From positions 1-37,023 of the forward strand of contig JAAZXI010000009.1 of the NCBI GenBank assembly GCA_014240285.1: a DNA stretch of 37,023 nt, given 5' to 3'. Below are positions 17,574-26,184 of the stretch, piece by piece. The notes beneath the pieces were generated by a model. That model did no database searches. It was given only the letters and a program-made list of their open reading frames with translations, and was not told the DNA's origin. A program made the position numbers and the translations under genes. Numbering within the stretch: the stretch's first letter is position 1; each line of letters begins with the position of its first letter. The stretch comes from Methanobacteriota archaeon (lineage in GTDB: Archaea > Thermoplasmatota > Poseidoniia > Poseidoniales > Thalassarchaeaceae).

Positions 17574-20246
17574 ATGGAACGAAACAAAATGGCAATCGCG
17601 ATAGGGGCTATGCTCCTAATGGTAAACATAGGAATGGCAGCGACTGGTTTCGTAGACGGCCTGATAGAAGGGGCAGTCGCGGACCAAATTGCTGAGTCAT
17701 ACGATGAACAATCCGACTTCGATGAGGAATGGCACGTATCTACTGCAGAGCGTGTATACTTCGCCAACTCGTTAACCGACCAATCCGCTCTAGAATCAGA
17801 CAATCCGGCTGATGCGTTCACTATGATGGGGCCGTTCATCTATGAGGTCACGACGACTCGTGAAATCTTAGAGTTCGATTCTGAGGGCGGTTCGATGACT
17901 TACTCAGAATACGATGTCTTCGAGTGGTGCGAGAACTGCACATGGACTGACGAGGGTGGAACTGCACACGAATCGGCCTCCGGCGACACCAACATCACCA
18001 ATGTGAACATACTTTGGAACACCCAAAGGATTGGTGGAATGGGTGGTGCCACTGGTGGCATATTCTATGGCGAGACCTTTGCCAAGGCAATGTTCGCATC
18101 CGGCATGGTGGAGTTCGACCTAGCAAACAGAGCTCCCAGCATCTGGGCATCCGAGGAAATTGACCTGATGGTACCCGGGGCATCGGCGGCACTTCAGCAA
18201 GCTGGGTACGATGAGGCGACTGCTGACGCCATGGCACCTGCGGTCGTGCTCAGAGGGGCATACGACAATTGGCTCGCGCAGAGCGGAGCCAGTGATGCGA
18301 ATCCTGACTTCGCGGCATCGGCTCAGAGCATTCTCTACGATGCTGTGGATCCTTCCACGGGGATTTGTATCGCTATAACCTGCGACTTGGGGCCCGTGCT
18401 TGTAGCGGGAATGGGGGAGCCTAGCGAGATATCTACTCCTGCACGGGCTGCACTATTCGGTTACGGTAGCACCGACCCGGCAGTCCTCACGCACATGGAC
18501 TGGGCCGTTTACGCACTTGCTGGGACGACTTTTGCCGCAAACGGCGGTGGTGCTGAAATAAACAATCAGACCCCTCAACTACGAGAGCGTTTCCACGAAG
18601 TCAGTGGCATCGATATTACCACCCCTGAGACCTTGGATAACCTGCTTTTCGACCCCAATGTGGGGATGATGGGGTCCTTTGAGATAAGTGGCATTCCACT
18701 CCCAGGGATGGTCGTCGGTTTGTTGCTTCCACTTCAGTCAGGCAACTACTATGACGCCATGGTAACCTACAATCTGGGTCTGCTGACCATATCAACCCTC
18801 GCGGATTATGTCGAACCGTGGGTCGGACTCGGAGTCACCGGGGCCCCTAGGGATTTCGAACAGATTCTGATGGGTGGCGAGGGCACAATAAACTCCGAGC
18901 AATGGTGGCATGCCGCCTTCGGAAGCGCGGACCCCTTGACCGGAGAGTACATTCCGATTGGACTCAACCGAGAACAGTTCGCTGGTATGGCAGACCTTAG
19001 TGCGGAGAAGTCGAGCTTCATACTCACTGATCCTGTCATCGGCCTCAAGTCATCTTTCCCAGCGGCGTTCATGTATGGTGAACTATCTGGGATGTCGCTG
19101 CCTGATTGGGAAGGGAATCAGCACGTTTGGGATGATGCTTACGTGGGCGCACTATACGGAATCTCCGATGACGCTGCACACGCCTTGAGAGACTGGGTCT
19201 ACAATTTCTACTTCGACACCGTGATGCCGGTGCTGCTGAACTTCGTGACGGGGAACGAGGAATTCACCACACAGCCCGTGAACAACTGGCTGTATGGTTG
19301 GAACGATGCCGTCAACACATACTTCGGTTTCTTCCCATGGGTGAGCCTAGAGACCAATGAAACATACTACGGTTCTGATGGCATAAGCACTGGTGACAGA
19401 TCGGTGTACCAGATGAGCATCTCAGGAGATAATATCGGCCAGAGGCTATCTCAGGGTTACATCAACTCCGATGGCGATGGGGCATGCGACTACGATTATG
19501 ATGCGGATGGCGAATTCATAGGCTACGAACTACCATGCGAAGCTAACCAAACCTACGGGATGACAGAGCACTTACCATGGCGCGCCCCTCATCGAGAGGA
19601 TGCTGCATTAGGTCTGCTGTCAGACCATGTTGGCAACCCGGAGACGGTAGTTGCTGGGACAGCTGGGTCTATTGCGGATGCAGATGCTTCGTTCGACTAC
19701 AATCTGATTGGCTATTCCATCGGTCACTCAGTTGTTGGAGAAGAGACGACATACAAGGGAATTGCAATGACCGATCACTCAATAGTTCTGGATCCTGCCC
19801 AAAATCAGATTCAGGGTAAATTGATTGGCTCAGATACCTTTGTCGATGCGATACCAGGTGCACTTCCAATTTACTTTGGGGCCAACATCGACATGAAAGT
19901 CGAGCCTATCACTAATGCAATAATGTACGGAAAGGTCGAAGCAAAATTCTACCTAGATTTGCGAGGCCCGGGTTCAATGAACCCGGACTTCGGCTTCGGT
20001 TCTACAGATGTCGTGCCAGTTTTCGAGATTCATGTGTTCAGTGATATCCCTGATGATGGTGCTGAGTCTTTCCGTGGAAGCGTGAGCGACAACCTAGGCC
20101 CTATGGGATGGACTAACTTCGGCGGGGACGCCGGGGCGCCTCTCTCCTACGTGACCTATGCCATAGCACTGTTCTATGTCGCTGGAATAGGACTTCTGAC
20201 ATACGGAGTCAGTGGGGTCAGTGACTCCAAGGACGACGAAGAGTAG
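17574..20246 (+). CDS. CD36/LIMP-2-like two-helix membrane protein with large insertion
   Basis: 890 residues from ATG 17574 (GTG 17565 possible). The layout matches the CD36 scavenger-receptor family: a short N-terminus, a first helix (MAIAIGAMLLMVNIGMAATG), a large ectodomain and a C-terminal helix (SYVTYAIALFYVAGIGLLTYG). Phrases in CD36 order include VYFANSLTDQSA...NPADAF...GPFIYEV near residue 60-90, NNWLYGWNDA (compare LLWGYRDP), FFPWVSLETNETYYGSDG, VEPITNAIMYGKVEAKFYLDL and VVPVFEIHVFSDIPDDGAESFRGSV. These comparisons are from memory of human CD36, not an alignment run. About 400 residues (roughly 175-570) have no counterpart, so it is nearly twice the family's usual length. CD36 proteins bind and pass lipids through an ectodomain tunnel. 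Its neighbour 77 nt downstream encodes PhoX and phospholipase D modules. Identification is good but unproven; function is inferred. Confidence 0.75.
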   Translation: MERNKMAIAIGAMLLMVNIGMAATGFVDGLIEGAVADQIAESYDEQSDFDEEWHVSTAERVYFANSLTDQSALESDNPADAFTMMGPFIYEVTTTREILEFDSEGGSMTYSEYDVFEWCENCTWTDEGGTAHESASGDTNITNVNILWNTQRIGGMGGATGGIFYGETFAKAMFASGMVEFDLANRAPSIWASEEIDLMVPGASAALQQAGYDEATADAMAPAVVLRGAYDNWLAQSGASDANPDFAASAQSILYDAVDPSTGICIAITCDLGPVLVAGMGEPSEISTPARAALFGYGSTDPAVLTHMDWAVYALAGTTFAANGGGAEINNQTPQLRERFHEVSGIDITTPETLDNLLFDPNVGMMGSFEISGIPLPGMVVGLLLPLQSGNYYDAMVTYNLGLLTISTLADYVEPWVGLGVTGAPRDFEQILMGGEGTINSEQWWHAAFGSADPLTGEYIPIGLNREQFAGMADLSAEKSSFILTDPVIGLKSSFPAAFMYGELSGMSLPDWEGNQHVWDDAYVGALYGISDDAAHALRDWVYNFYFDTVMPVLLNFVTGNEEFTTQPVNNWLYGWNDAVNTYFGFFPWVSLETNETYYGSDGISTGDRSVYQMSISGDNIGQRLSQGYINSDGDGACDYDYDADGEFIGYELPCEANQTYGMTEHLPWRAPHREDAALGLLSDHVGNPETVVAGTAGSIADADASFDYNLIGYSIGHSVVGEETTYKGIAMTDHSIVLDPAQNQIQGKLIGSDTFVDAIPGALPIYFGANIDMKVEPITNAIMYGKVEAKFYLDLRGPGSMNPDFGFGSTDVVPVFEIHVFSDIPDDGAESFRGSVSDNLGPMGWTNFGGDAGAPLSYVTYAIALFYVAGIGLLTYGVSGVSDSKDDEE

Positions 20247-20252
20247 GGTGAA

Positions 20253-20280
20253 CAGCCGGCTTTGCCGGCTGCGGGCCCGC
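20253..20280. repeat. Two adjacent GC-rich palindromes after the CD36-like gene
   Basis: CAGCCGGC-ttt-GCCGGCTG (20253-20271) is a perfect 8-bp stem. It shares its last base with GCGGGCCCGC (20271-20280), a perfect 10-bp palindrome. They fill much of the 77-nt gap between two co-directional genes. No T-run follows, so this is not a classical archaeal terminator. It may be an RNA processing or pausing structure. Confidence 0.6.
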
Positions 20281-20323
20281 GTGCACGAAGGGTTGAACCC
20301 ATGTCGGCGGGCAGCATCTCCCC

Positions 20324-23300
20324 ATGAGTGGTCGGTCTCGACGTAGTGCAGCGGGCCTCTCATTGGCTATTCTAGTACTGATGTCACTGTCGCCGGTCTT
20401 GATTGATGGGCTTAGCGAATCAACACCTGCCAGAAGCGCCTCCGATCGCTCCACAAATTGCTCGGTAGTGTGCATCAACGAGATGATGACAAATGCTGAC
20501 GGCTCCGATCAGGGAGTATTTCCGGATGGCGAATGGGTCGAACTGCACAACTCCGGATCGATTGGAGTCAGTCTTGAAAACTGGTTCCTTGAGGACATCG
20601 GGGGCTGGGTGCACCCAATCGACGCAGGAACTTGGGTTGACTTCGACCAGCTCGCTACTCCCTATGTCTTGACGGCTGGCTCGTATGCCATCATCGCCGA
20701 GAACGAGATTGGCACCTTGCGCCTGAACAATGCCGGCGAGACCCTGTATCTCAAGGACGCCGGAGGTACTGTGGTTCATACTGCGACCTCAGGCGAGGCC
20801 TCCAACGGAGTCTCGAAGATACCTAATCCCTCAGATCCGAATATGGACTGGATAGACTCTGAGGAGAACACTCCGGGAGCCGAGAACTCTGAGACTACGG
20901 GGGGCGGTGGAGGAGAGGTGGGATCGACCCCTGCTGACCTTACTCGCGTCATGGCGATGCCGAGTGAAGCCGAGGTGACTGGCCTCCACATCAACTCCTT
21001 AGGCAATCTGTTTGTCAACGCAATGCATCCAGACGACGCCAACTACAAGGCGACGGTTGGAGTTGTCAACGGAGTTGATTGGAACAACCTCCCCGAAGTA
21101 GTGCCTGAACTTAGCATATCGAGCAGTGAGTGGGACATCTGGCACGGCATCAGAGTATCCATCGGAGACTATCAGGTACTGTTGCAGAGTGGGGATCAAC
21201 TTTCTGAAGGAGGGGTAGCCGGTGGCATCTACGCTGCTGATGACGGAGAGCTGTTGTTTACCAGTGAAAAGCCGGACTTCAATGCATTCGTGCCGCTAAA
21301 CCAGCAAGGCACCAGGGGGTACCTGTACACAACTTGGGAGAGTCGTCCTGCGGGAGTCAGTCAACTCCTGATAGAATGGGACGATGATACTGGCCAATGG
21401 GAAGTCCAAGGTGGGATGATGCAGGATCTCAGCGGAATGAATGGTGGATGGGTGCTCTGCTTCGGCTCGATGAGCCCCTGGGGAACTCCTTTGCTTTCCG
21501 AGGAGCTTTACTTCGCAGACACAGAGAACTGGAACAACCCTAGTTACAACTACCACTACAACCAGCAGGAACTGGCGGATTACCTCGGATACTACCCTAA
21601 TCCCTACGACTACGGATGGATAGTGGAGATTGAGAACGCTGCAACCGCATCGCCCATTTTCAACAAGCACATGGCGATGGGGAGGTTTTCTCACGAGAAT
21701 GCTCAGGTGATGCCGGATGAGAGGACTGTCTACTTGACAGACGACGAGTACGGCACAGTACTGTTCAAATTCATCGCTGACACAGCCGGCGACCTCAGTG
21801 CAGGTACTCTCTACGCAGCCAAGGTAACACAGGACTCCGGTAGCGACCCTTCTACCACAGGGTTCGATGTTGATTGGGTTGAGATGGCATCCTCGAGCAA
21901 TTCAGTAGTCGGGGGTTGGGTAGATGAGTACGACGGAATCACAACCTCTGACTATGTCGCAGGCGAGAACTCATACATCACTGAAGAGGAGATCAACGCA
22001 TGGGCCGAAGAACGATTGAATGAGGACTTGGATGGGGATGGCGAGATAGAATCGACTGTCGATGATAGGGTCGCCTTCCTAGAGTCTCGAAAGGCGGCCG
22101 GGGCCATCGGAGGAACTGATGAGTGGAACAAGATGGAGGGAGTTGTGTTCAACCCGGAGGCACCGGGTTATCTGTACCTAGCAATGTCTGACGTGCGCTA
22201 CGACATGAGCGATGGCGAGGGCGACATCGGGCTCTCAGAGAACCGTTGCGGTGTCGTATATAGGATGCCAGTGGAAGATGGGTGGGGAGTAAGTAGAATC
22301 GAGCCAGTGATTGCTGGAGGGCCCTATTCTTCGGGAGAATGCGATGTGAACAATATGGCTGGACCGGACAACCTCGCCGTCCTAGACGATGGCAGAGTTC
22401 TGGTGGCTGAAGACACAGGTAAGCACGACAACAACATGCTGTGGCTGTGGGACCCTCCCGTCGAGCCGACCGAGTGGGACGGCGAATACAGCCTGAAGTT
22501 CACTCGTATCATGCCTGCAGAAGTCCCGGATCGAGACAATGACTGGTTTGAGATTACCAACACGGGTGAAACCGCGATCAGTCTGGCCGGATGGACCATC
22601 GAGCGCATACGCTCAACTGACCCTTGGATTTCCATGGTCAATGACCTGACCATCGGCGCCGGCGCGTCGGTGGTGCTGACGGAGAATCCGGCCAACCTCC
22701 TAGCGGACGGAGGCATAGCAGCACTGGACGGAAACGTCGTCCTGAACAATATGCCCTGGCTGGTCGACTCAGGTAGCGCGCTGCAACTGAAGGCGCCTGA
22801 TGGAACGGTAGTCGATGCCATCGCCTTCGGTGGAGGGATTGCTGATATTGACGGATGGCAAGGCGGGGCCGTATCGGTCCCAGGAGATGGTTCGCCCGGA
22901 CTCATTCTGATGCGAGGCTCCGGATGCGGTGACTACCCCGACACCGACTCGGGAGCTGACTGGGAGCAGAGGTGGATACGCATCGGCGCATCGACGTTCT
23001 GCGACGGCGGGCACTTCACGACCGAGACTGATTCGACTGCGTCTGCCTCGATCGGCCCGGACTCGGCGTTCAACGATCTCATACAGTGGATTGCCGAAGC
23101 CGAGGACTCGATACACCTGCATGTATACCAGTTCATGAGTCCAGATTTGACTCACGCCCTTCTGGATGCCATTGGCAGGGGTGTCGAGGTCACGCTGCTG
23201 CTCGAGGAGGGCATTCTCGACGGCAGTAGCACAGTGAACAACCAGAGAGGGCATGCACAGGCTCTGCACGATGCTGGAGGCAATGTCCTCTGGATGGAGG

Positions 23301-24907
23301 ACCCGACGCTGATTAGCTCACCCTACACGTATATCCACAGTAAGGTGGCGGTGAGGGATGCCGAGAGTGTCTGGATCTCGTCGGGCAACTGGAAGGATAC
23401 CAGTGTCCCTCCCGATGGAGTTGGCAATCGGGAGTGGTCGGTAATCTTGAATTCGGAGACCGCCGCCCAGCTAGTACTCTCCAGAATGGCTTGGGATGAG
23501 AATCCCCAGCACCTGCACATTTCACCTCACTCTTCCCGGCACTCCCCTACGTTTGACTGGACCCTAGACGAGGCCAGCCACGATGGTACCGTGACTCCTA
23601 CTCCTACTCATCAAGGGCCCTTTGAGGTCCAGCTGATGACCTGTCCCGACGACTGCATCGATGGCATAGTCGGTATGCTCGGTTCAGCAGAGACTTCGAT
23701 TGAGCTATCAGTGCAGTATCTCGACCTCGACTGGTACTGGGGCTTCGGAGATAATCCAATCATAGCAGCGTTGCACGATGCTGCGCTACGTGGGGTAAGC
23801 ATCCGGCTGATGCTGAACGGCTACTACGCCGAGTGGGATGAGGAGATTCGAGATACTATCCACATGTTCAACACCGATTGGAACGCCACCGAAGGGCTTG
23901 ATACGACGGCGCGGCTGATGGCGTACTCCAACAGTATCGTCAAACTGCATAACAAGGGTGCGATAATCGATGGCGAGAGTGTCCTAGTGGGAAGCATGAA
24001 CTGGGGCTCAAGCGCAGCCCTACGCAATCGGGAGATGGGTGTGCTCATCCACCATGACGGTCTTGCTGCAGAGTATCTCTCCTCCTTTGAGGAGGACTGG
24101 GGGCGACTCGATTCGACAACTGACTCAGACGGCGATTTGATGCCGGACGTGTGGGAAGCACAATTCGGACTCAACAGGCACTCGGCGGCTGTACTAGGGA
24201 CCGCTCTCAGCGAGCAGTCGCTCGACCCTGATGAGGACGGCCTGAACAACCTCGAGGAATTCCAGCTCAACGGCAACCCTCTCTCTAACGACACTGATGG
24301 TGACTGTATACCCGACGGCGAGGAGTCGGCCTTCGCCCAAAGTGTGCTTCGTTCTCCCTCTTTCGCCATGATTTCAGGGGACGTAGATGAGAACGGCGTT
24401 CCCGACGGAGAGCAGCATGGCTGTCAGACCATCGTGGATGTCGGCGGAGAAGGCGATGGAGAAGGCGGTAGCGAGGGAGAAGGGAACGGCTCTGAAGAGG
24501 AAGATGGACCGAGCGGGGGCATCCTGAACATCAGAGATGATCCTCTGTCGCGACCGGGCGCGACGTTTCTGTTCTGGCTGATGGTGATATCTACGATATC
24601 ACTGGCATTAGCCGGTGCCTCAATGTTCTTGCAACCTCGCAAAGGTACCGGCGAGGTTCTGGTCGATGACTCCGGTTACAGGTTCGATGACCCTGATGCC
24701 CATATGGCGATTCTCAAGGGAACCAGTTTCGACGAGGGAGCAGAGGATGCTCGTGCTCGCACCGAGGGGCGCGACGACGGCTCGCACGGGTCCATCCGAA
24801 TGGATGGTTTCGGATTCGAATCTGCCACGCGAGACGAGGTCCAGTGGATGCTCGACCAGGGCCATACAATCGAAGAGGTGAGGGCCGAGCTCGGAGAGGA
24901 GGAGTGA
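20324..24907 (+). CDS. Multidomain surface protein: lamin-tail, PhoX-like, lamin-tail, two phospholipase D modules
   Basis: 1,527 residues with a signal peptide (SLAILVLMSLSPVLIDG) and a C-terminal helix (ATFLFWLMVISTISLALAG, about 1412-1436), so most lies outside the cell. Order: lamin-tail domain 1 (CINEMMTN...GEWVELHNSG); PhoX/DUF839-like region about 205-720 (MGRFSHENAQVMPDERTVYLTDDE, GTLYAAKV, GVVFNPEAPGYLYLAMSD, GPDNLAVLDDGRVLVAED); lamin-tail domain 2 from about 725. Two PLD modules follow, with HSKVAVRD...SSGNW at 1005 and HNKGAIIDGESVLVGSMNW at 1209, which are complete HxKxxxxD sites. Next come Asp-rich calcium-type repeats (DSDGDLMPD, DPDEDGLNN) and an acidic linker. The cytosolic tail ends VQWMLDQGHTIEEVRAELGEEE. 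Likely roles are phosphate-ester hydrolysis and phosphodiester or phospholipid cleavage at the surface; substrates are not known. Its stop overlaps the deoA start. Confidence 0.88.
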   Translation: MSGRSRRSAAGLSLAILVLMSLSPVLIDGLSESTPARSASDRSTNCSVVCINEMMTNADGSDQGVFPDGEWVELHNSGSIGVSLENWFLEDIGGWVHPIDAGTWVDFDQLATPYVLTAGSYAIIAENEIGTLRLNNAGETLYLKDAGGTVVHTATSGEASNGVSKIPNPSDPNMDWIDSEENTPGAENSETTGGGGGEVGSTPADLTRVMAMPSEAEVTGLHINSLGNLFVNAMHPDDANYKATVGVVNGVDWNNLPEVVPELSISSSEWDIWHGIRVSIGDYQVLLQSGDQLSEGGVAGGIYAADDGELLFTSEKPDFNAFVPLNQQGTRGYLYTTWESRPAGVSQLLIEWDDDTGQWEVQGGMMQDLSGMNGGWVLCFGSMSPWGTPLLSEELYFADTENWNNPSYNYHYNQQELADYLGYYPNPYDYGWIVEIENAATASPIFNKHMAMGRFSHENAQVMPDERTVYLTDDEYGTVLFKFIADTAGDLSAGTLYAAKVTQDSGSDPSTTGFDVDWVEMASSSNSVVGGWVDEYDGITTSDYVAGENSYITEEEINAWAEERLNEDLDGDGEIESTVDDRVAFLESRKAAGAIGGTDEWNKMEGVVFNPEAPGYLYLAMSDVRYDMSDGEGDIGLSENRCGVVYRMPVEDGWGVSRIEPVIAGGPYSSGECDVNNMAGPDNLAVLDDGRVLVAEDTGKHDNNMLWLWDPPVEPTEWDGEYSLKFTRIMPAEVPDRDNDWFEITNTGETAISLAGWTIERIRSTDPWISMVNDLTIGAGASVVLTENPANLLADGGIAALDGNVVLNNMPWLVDSGSALQLKAPDGTVVDAIAFGGGIADIDGWQGGAVSVPGDGSPGLILMRGSGCGDYPDTDSGADWEQRWIRIGASTFCDGGHFTTETDSTASASIGPDSAFNDLIQWIAEAEDSIHLHVYQFMSPDLTHALLDAIGRGVEVTLLLEEGILDGSSTVNNQRGHAQALHDAGGNVLWMEDPTLISSPYTYIHSKVAVRDAESVWISSGNWKDTSVPPDGVGNREWSVILNSETAAQLVLSRMAWDENPQHLHISPHSSRHSPTFDWTLDEASHDGTVTPTPTHQGPFEVQLMTCPDDCIDGIVGMLGSAETSIELSVQYLDLDWYWGFGDNPIIAALHDAALRGVSIRLMLNGYYAEWDEEIRDTIHMFNTDWNATEGLDTTARLMAYSNSIVKLHNKGAIIDGESVLVGSMNWGSSAALRNREMGVLIHHDGLAAEYLSSFEEDWGRLDSTTDSDGDLMPDVWEAQFGLNRHSAAVLGTALSEQSLDPDEDGLNNLEEFQLNGNPLSNDTDGDCIPDGEESAFAQSVLRSPSFAMISGDVDENGVPDGEQHGCQTIVDVGGEGDGEGGSEGEGNGSEEEDGPSGGILNIRDDPLSRPGATFLFWLMVISTISLALAGASMFLQPRKGTGEVLVDDSGYRFDDPDAHMAILKGTSFDEGAEDARARTEGRDDGSHGSIRMDGFGFESATRDEVQWMLDQGHTIEEVRAELGEEE

Positions 24908-26184
24908 TGTCCGAGGCAATCCGTGACCTCATTCAAGGCGTCGTTGACGGCTCACTCTCTGATGACGAGTTGACTGATTGGCTGCGCGGAGTCTGCGACG
25001 AGGGACTCACGGAACCCGAGACAATCGCCCTCACCAAGGAGATGAGGGACTCGGGTGATGTCCTTGAATGGGGCTCTGAGATTTCTGGGTTGATAGTCGA
25101 CAAGCACTCGACCGGAGGGGTTGGCGACAAGGTGTCGCTCGTGCTCGCCCCCGCTCTGGCCGCATGCGGACTGTTGGTGCCGATGATCTCGGGGCGGGGG
25201 CTCGGTCACACCGGAGGAACGCTGGACAAGTTGGAGAGCATTCCTGGACTCAAGGTCAAGATGGATGCTGAAGGCATTCGCCAACAGGTCGAGAGCATCG
25301 GTGTTGCGATGGTCGGACAGAGTGATGCTCTGGTCCCGGCCGACCGCCGGATGTATGCGCTTCGAGATGTGACCGGAACAGTCGCATCGATTCCCCTGAT
25401 TACCTCCTCCATTGTATCCAAGAAGGCGGCAGAGGGGCTTTCGGCGCTGGTACTAGATGTCAAGTTCGGTCGCGCCGCCTTCATGGTTGAGCGCGAGCGG
25501 GCTGTGGAGTTGGCGCGCTCGATGGTCAATGCTGCCAACGGCATGGGCATTCACACCACAGCGGTGCTCACTTCGATGGATTACCCAGTGGGCTGTGCCA
25601 TCGGCAACTCGCTGGAAGTCCTCGAGAGTGTCGAGACGTTGTGCGGAAGCGGCCCCGATGACCTCGAGGAGCTAGTCTGCGTGCAAGGAGGCCTTCTGCT
25701 GCATGCCACCGGAATGGCCGAAGACGCCCAGACCGGTGCAGTGATGATTCACGACAGCCTGCAAGACGGTTCTGCCTTCGAGCGTTTCCGCGAGATGGTC
25801 AAGGCCCAAGGAGGTGATACTTCGATATTCGAAAGCGACGCAACGCTGATGCGCGGACTTGGTCTTATGGACCCGGATCTAAACACTACTGAACTGTCAG
25901 TGGGTAACACGGGCTGGGTCGAGGATATCGACGCCATGGCGATAGCTAGGGTCTGCTTGGGATTAGGTGCCGGGCGAGCCAGATTGGGTGACTCCGTAGA
26001 CCACTCTGTGGGGGCAATACTCGAGGTGCAAGTAGGAGATCGCCTAGAGGAGGGTGAGCCGTGGATGGTTCTGTACCACCGCGATGAAGTAGACAGGGGT
26101 ACGATAGAGGGGTTGCTTGGGTCGATTACCCTATCCGATGAAGAAGTCAGGCCCGAATCGCGAATCGAGGAGGTGTTTGATTGA
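24907..26184 (+). CDS. deoA: Thymidine/pyrimidine-nucleoside phosphorylase
   Basis: Phosphorolyses thymidine or related nucleosides to base plus (deoxy)ribose-1-phosphate. The family signature is complete: VDKHSTGGVGDKVSLVLAP, then MISGRGLGHTGGTLDKLESIPG, the PADRRMYALRDVTGTV segment, and ITSSIVSKKAAEGLSALVLDVKFG. The track's start at 24844 is too early. ATG 24907 shares one base with the upstream TGA, and GGAGAGGAGGAG lies just before it, so translation is coupled. At 425 residues it matches bacterial DeoA and lacks the roughly 80-residue N-terminal domain of archaeal AMP phosphorylases, so I favour nucleoside over AMP as substrate. FGRAAFM replaces the usual VGSGAFM after DVK, a small change near the phosphate site. 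Confidence 0.9.
   Translation: MSEAIRDLIQGVVDGSLSDDELTDWLRGVCDEGLTEPETIALTKEMRDSGDVLEWGSEISGLIVDKHSTGGVGDKVSLVLAPALAACGLLVPMISGRGLGHTGGTLDKLESIPGLKVKMDAEGIRQQVESIGVAMVGQSDALVPADRRMYALRDVTGTVASIPLITSSIVSKKAAEGLSALVLDVKFGRAAFMVERERAVELARSMVNAANGMGIHTTAVLTSMDYPVGCAIGNSLEVLESVETLCGSGPDDLEELVCVQGGLLLHATGMAEDAQTGAVMIHDSLQDGSAFERFREMVKAQGGDTSIFESDATLMRGLGLMDPDLNTTELSVGNTGWVEDIDAMAIARVCLGLGAGRARLGDSVDHSVGAILEVQVGDRLEEGEPWMVLYHRDEVDRGTIEGLLGSITLSDEEVRPESRIEEVFD
26167..26175 (+). promoter_or_regulatory. Ribosome binding site fixing a TTG start
   Basis: GAGGAGGTG, five bases before TTG 26181, selects that rare start over the in-frame ATG eight codons later. It lies within the last codons of deoA, so the acyltransferase gene is translationally coupled to deoA. 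Confidence 0.7.
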
